Shown: positions 60,419-64,000 of the stretch, piece after piece
How positions within the stretch are numbered: the first letter of the stretch is position 1
Layout of the letters: the number at the start of each line of letters is the position of its first letter
Origin: Thuidium tamariscinum
Lineage: Eukaryota > Streptophyta > Bryopsida > Hypnales > Thuidiaceae
NCBI GenBank assembly: GCA_947034885.2
Contig: OX344752.2
Span: 744,001 to 808,000 of the forward strand
Direction of reading: 5' to 3'
Length of the DNA: 64,000 nucleotides
Made by a program: the position numbers and the translations under genes
The notes under the pieces: model-generated
The model's input: only the letters and a program-made list of their open reading frames with translations
Databases searched by the model: none
Told to the model about the DNA's origin: nothing

Positions 60419-61553
60419 GTCCCGTAATTCTTTTTCACCTTTGGATTTCAAAAATTACTTATACTTTGACTTTTTGACTTTGTTTTTTCACTTCTAATTT
60501 TCTTACTACCCTATCCTAGATTCTAAATGCCCTCAGAATATTCTATTGGATGATTCTCTAATTTTTCATCCACTTTTCAATCTAACTTCATCCACTCACT
60601 ACGCATTCAATTTTTATCAGATTTTTATGTTTAATATGTTTTTGGAAAGCTAATGGAATTTTCTAAATGGTTTTCTAATCTAATTGCAATTTCAAACTAC
60701 TCCTAAAGACTGAGCCTAATATTACCTACGGCCTCTAAACTTAAGTCAAATTTCCAAAATTAATTGCAAATGCTAAACGTAATTAAGGGGGCGCGATTAA
60801 GCACATACCTTAACATTCTTGTTTGCTTCGTGCTCCATTTGGATGTTTGCATCCACCACTTGAACTTGCTCTCCTTCCATGCTTTGATTGTTTTTTGGTC
60901 TTTTTTGATATTTTGAAAATTATGGAATTATAGATTTTCCACAATTTTCTCCCTTGTTCCACTTAATTCTAGCCTTAAAAAATCTATTCTAATTTCCTAA
61001 TATTTTTTTGTGGCTTTCAAATGCCTATTTTTCCCCATCTTTTGTTGTTTTGTTTTGTTTATCTTTTATGTCTAATTTTCAAAAGCAAATTGTTGAAAAT
61101 CTATCCTATTTCAAAGTCAAATCTAAGCCACCTAAGCTTTCTAACCTTAATCAAATATAGCTAAGTCTAGAACTCTCTCAAAGTCAAATGATTCTTTATT
61201 TTGTTTTTTATTATTTGACTTTGAATCAAATTCTAAACTATGGCAAGAAAGTCAATCTAATGGAATTCTTTTGAAATTTTGGACTATTGCTTGAACCTCT
61301 CACTCTTACAACTCTCTATGCTAGCTTAACTTCTTAGTTCAATTTCTTGTTCAAATTTGAGAGCCAGAACTTTGAGAGTGATTTGGAAACCAGGTTGTGC
61401 TGGAGGAATGGATCGGCCGACAGAGCTTGAAGGACGAGCTGCCTGAGGAGGAGGTGAGGTCAGCAAGGCTGGTCAACCTTTGTTGACCCAACCAGTATGT
61501 TGTGTTTGAACCTGATGTTGATGCTCCCTTTGCTGGTTCGTGCCTCAGGGCCC

Positions 61554-62560
61554 CTGGCTTTGGAAATCTGAAATTTTTGGAAGTCTGAATACTCTCACCC
61601 TCCCTGACTAAGCTTGGGGTACTTCTGGCTTTGGAAATCTGAAATTTTGGTTAAGGACTGGCCTTCCTTCTCTCTGGCTAAAGTTTTTCCCTCTGGCTTT
61701 GGAAATCTGAAATTTTGGTGAAGGCCCAGCCTAATCTTCCCTCTTGCTTTGGAAATCTGAATTTTTGGTTAACCCCTAAGCGCCGGCAGCGCCATTCTGT
61801 GGCTTACGAATGACTTCTCCAAGCCACTAGAAGGGCTGAACAGTACTTTTTTCATCCATTTTTTTTCCAATGACCTTTCATGTTGAGTTACAAAGAGTGT
61901 CCAAGTGAATTCTTAGTGTAATTGATGTTTTTTTTCATGTAATTGAGAAATAATGAAGGAAAACGGATGGCAAAATTTGTCATTTTAGTGTATTTTGAGA
62001 AATTGAGTAAATCTGAAATTTCTCCTTTGAAAATGACATTTTTTGAATTTGAGCCCAACTAATGAAATGGAGGTCCTCTACTCTAGTTTCTTTTCCAATT
62101 GAAACTTTGAAAAAATTCGTAAAAATTGAATATTTTATTGCAGTTTGAACTTTGGCTGTATTTTTAATGTCCACTGCATTCTAATTATAGATGTACACGG
62201 AAAATTAGTTTACACCATGATGATTTCCACTGCATTTTTCACACATGGTGAAATTTTCAGATTTTTTGAGATTATTTTCTATTTTATATGATTTTTTCTT
62301 CATTTTTTCTTTAAAAAATTCCAAAAAATACAATTTTCCTCAAAATAGTCTGAAATTTTTGTGAAGTATAGAGAACATGTATTTTCATCTCTGAAAAAAA
62401 AAAAAAAAAATTTCATACAAATCTGGTTAGAAAATGGCAACAAACTGGGTGACGAACAATGAGTCCTGAAACCAGTGGCTATAGGCCCGGCGTTTAAGGG
62501 TTAAGGTCAGCCTAACCTCCTCTCTGGCTTTAGAAATAAAAATCAGAACTCAAAATTTTG
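61554..62560 (+). repeat. Tandem array, CTGGCTTTGGAAATCTGAAA unit
   Basis: Five units start at about 61554, 61625, 61694, 61744 and 62524, with spacing of 50-71 bp when the inserted element at 61769-62504 is left out. Units share CTTTGGAAATCTGAAATTTT then GGTTAAGG and a CCT-rich stretch. Confidence 0.72.
61769..62504 (+). mobile_element. TTAA-type non-autonomous element, family A, intact ends
   Basis: TTAA is duplicated at 61769-61772 and 62501-62504. The inverted ends read TTAACCCCTAAGCGCCGG and, on the minus strand, TTAACCCTTAAACGCCGG. The element is 736 bp without a coding frame. It sits at the TTAA of a tandem unit whose neighbours read TTTTGGTTAAGG without interruption, which shows both the target and the borders. 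A worn copy is at 13259-13872. It fits a piggyBac-class deletion derivative. Confidence 0.8.
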
Positions 62561-63750
62561 GGGCCATGAGGCATCGTCCCTGAGTTAATGATAACCGGAT
62601 GGTATGTGAGCCATACGGTTTGGTGGCTAATCAAGCACTTAGTATCCAGTAGCTGACTGGCCTTCGTATAGAGGCTGACTGACTGCCTTCCAATCACCGG
62701 CTGACTAGCTCCTTACTAGCTGGCCGGCCTTCACTGTTGGCTGCTGGCCTTCACGGTTGGCTGGTTAATCAAAAACCAAATTTTGGCAGTTGTGAGCCAC
62801 ATCAATATGGAGTCTCCAAGGGACCCTTTTAAGCAAAATTAAATCGGAAAAAACAATATGTTTAGAGAAATATATTTGAGGTTTAAAGCTTTGCTGTCTT
62901 GGGAGGTCGACTCCCAAAAATGTTTAACAAATTCCACAACAAAGCATTAAATGTTTAACTAAAATATTATCTAGAGGGACAAAGCTTCATTATATCAAGG
63001 TGATGTTCCCCAAATTCTAGACAATTTTGGCCCACATTAGTAGAATCAAATGTCAATACTTAGAGCTTGGATCCCACCCAAGTCTCTTACTAAAAACAAC
63101 AACTTCAAGGTCTTAAAATTTCCAAATCAAGCACTTAGGGAGATTTTCAACAACCTTGAGTTGTGAGATCTTGCTCCAAGTTGCCAAAACTTAGAAATGG
63201 TTAGTATGACTTCAAAAATGACAAAAATTCAAGAACAAATCCAAAACCTCTTGGCTGACGGCATCGCCAAAATTCGGCCAAGAGTGTTTTAGTGGTTAGT
63301 AGCAAAATAATATGACTCACAAATACGTGCAAAGGGACCCCCACGTCCTTTGCAAATGCTCAAAAATAATGCAAATGCTTGAAAATGCAAAGAATGCTTG
63401 AAAATTAAAACAACAAGAGTTTGGTGAAAGTACCAAAAACTTGAGCAACGTAGCCGCGTGTGGCTCCAAATACAATGAAAGATTCAAATTTTTTGTGTAG
63501 GTGGCTCTCAAGTCACCGGAGATAACTCAAATTTCGCAAATTGAAGACACAAAATAATTGAACTGAAACAGAAGAGTTTTCAAAATGAAGAAAGGGGTGC
63601 AAAGAGAGTTGGTGGCCGGCCTTTTATACATTTCCAAGGCCCCCACTTACAACATTTGACAAAGCTACTTTCATGAGATTTTGCACTTTTTTAGTTCACC
63701 TACTTAAAAAAAATTCTATACTTTTCCTTCTTAGGGTACCTTCTTTTTAA

Positions 63751-63810
<60 letters not shown>

Positions 63811-64000
63811 CTTATTTTTTTACCTTTTTTTAAAATTATTTTTCTAATTTTAAAGTACTCCCCCAAAAAACAGGTGTACTATGAAAAATGCTACGCTTTA
63901 TGAACGCCGTTTCTTGCAATGACCCTCAAGCTTTGCCCTGTTGCTCGCTCGGATATGGTACAACATTGGCAGTAATCAATAACCACAACCAAACAAGTGC
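62561..64000. other. Intergenic; GGCTGACT repeats and long (AT)n
   Basis: Imperfect short repeats of GGCTGACTG and GGCCTTCACGGTTGGCTG lie at about 62640-62770. A (AT)n tract of about 28 units lies at 63753-63808. No gene is supported. Confidence 0.35.

Noticed and set aside
1-64000. CRISPR array, bacterial operon or prophage
   Set aside because: No regular spacer-repeat array, ribosome-binding sites or operon-like packing; the intron structure is that of a plant nuclear genome.

Overview
The window looks like nuclear DNA of a land plant. I lean towards a bryophyte, possibly a liverwort, but the species cannot be fixed from the sequence. The evidence is a complete intron-rich peroxisomal 2-hydroxy-acid oxidase gene of plant type ending in Ser-Lys-Leu, a small plant-type zinc-ribbon gene, and a six-exon gene with a domain resembling the plant Ptta/En/Spm transposase-associated family. 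Most of the rest is AT-rich and full of short non-autonomous DNA transposons.

Layout. 0.5-6.6 kb: a divergent gene pair, a three-exon hypothetical gene on minus and a six-exon, 747-residue gene on plus, starting about 300 bp apart. 6.6-24 kb: no convincing gene; repeats, TIR elements, a retroposed GC-rich sequence inside a minisatellite, and a foldback element built of ~175-bp satellite units. 24.1-25.7 kb: a 68-codon zinc-ribbon gene whose 5' region is tandemly duplicated. 26.5-30.0 kb: the 2-hydroxy-acid oxidase gene, 11 coding exons, minus strand. 30-55 kb: AT-rich repeat land with nested elements. 55-56.4 kb: a GC-richer gene fragment coding for a coiled coil. 56.4-64 kb: repeats again, with a tandem array interrupted by a TTAA-flanked element.

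The most interesting signals are mobile-element structures. At least four element types share the terminus TTAACC...GGTTAA (six copies or fragments), and one sits in a tandem array whose neighbouring units show the uninterrupted site. A second family (about seven copies or fragments) has TIRs, subterminal stem-loops and a central ACGTGG/CCACGT stem. CACTA-like foldback elements, a GCTAG-ended family and an old repeated coding-like sequence are nested with these.

Exon models come from reading splice sites and phase by eye. No database search or alignment was run, so family names rest on motifs I recognise.
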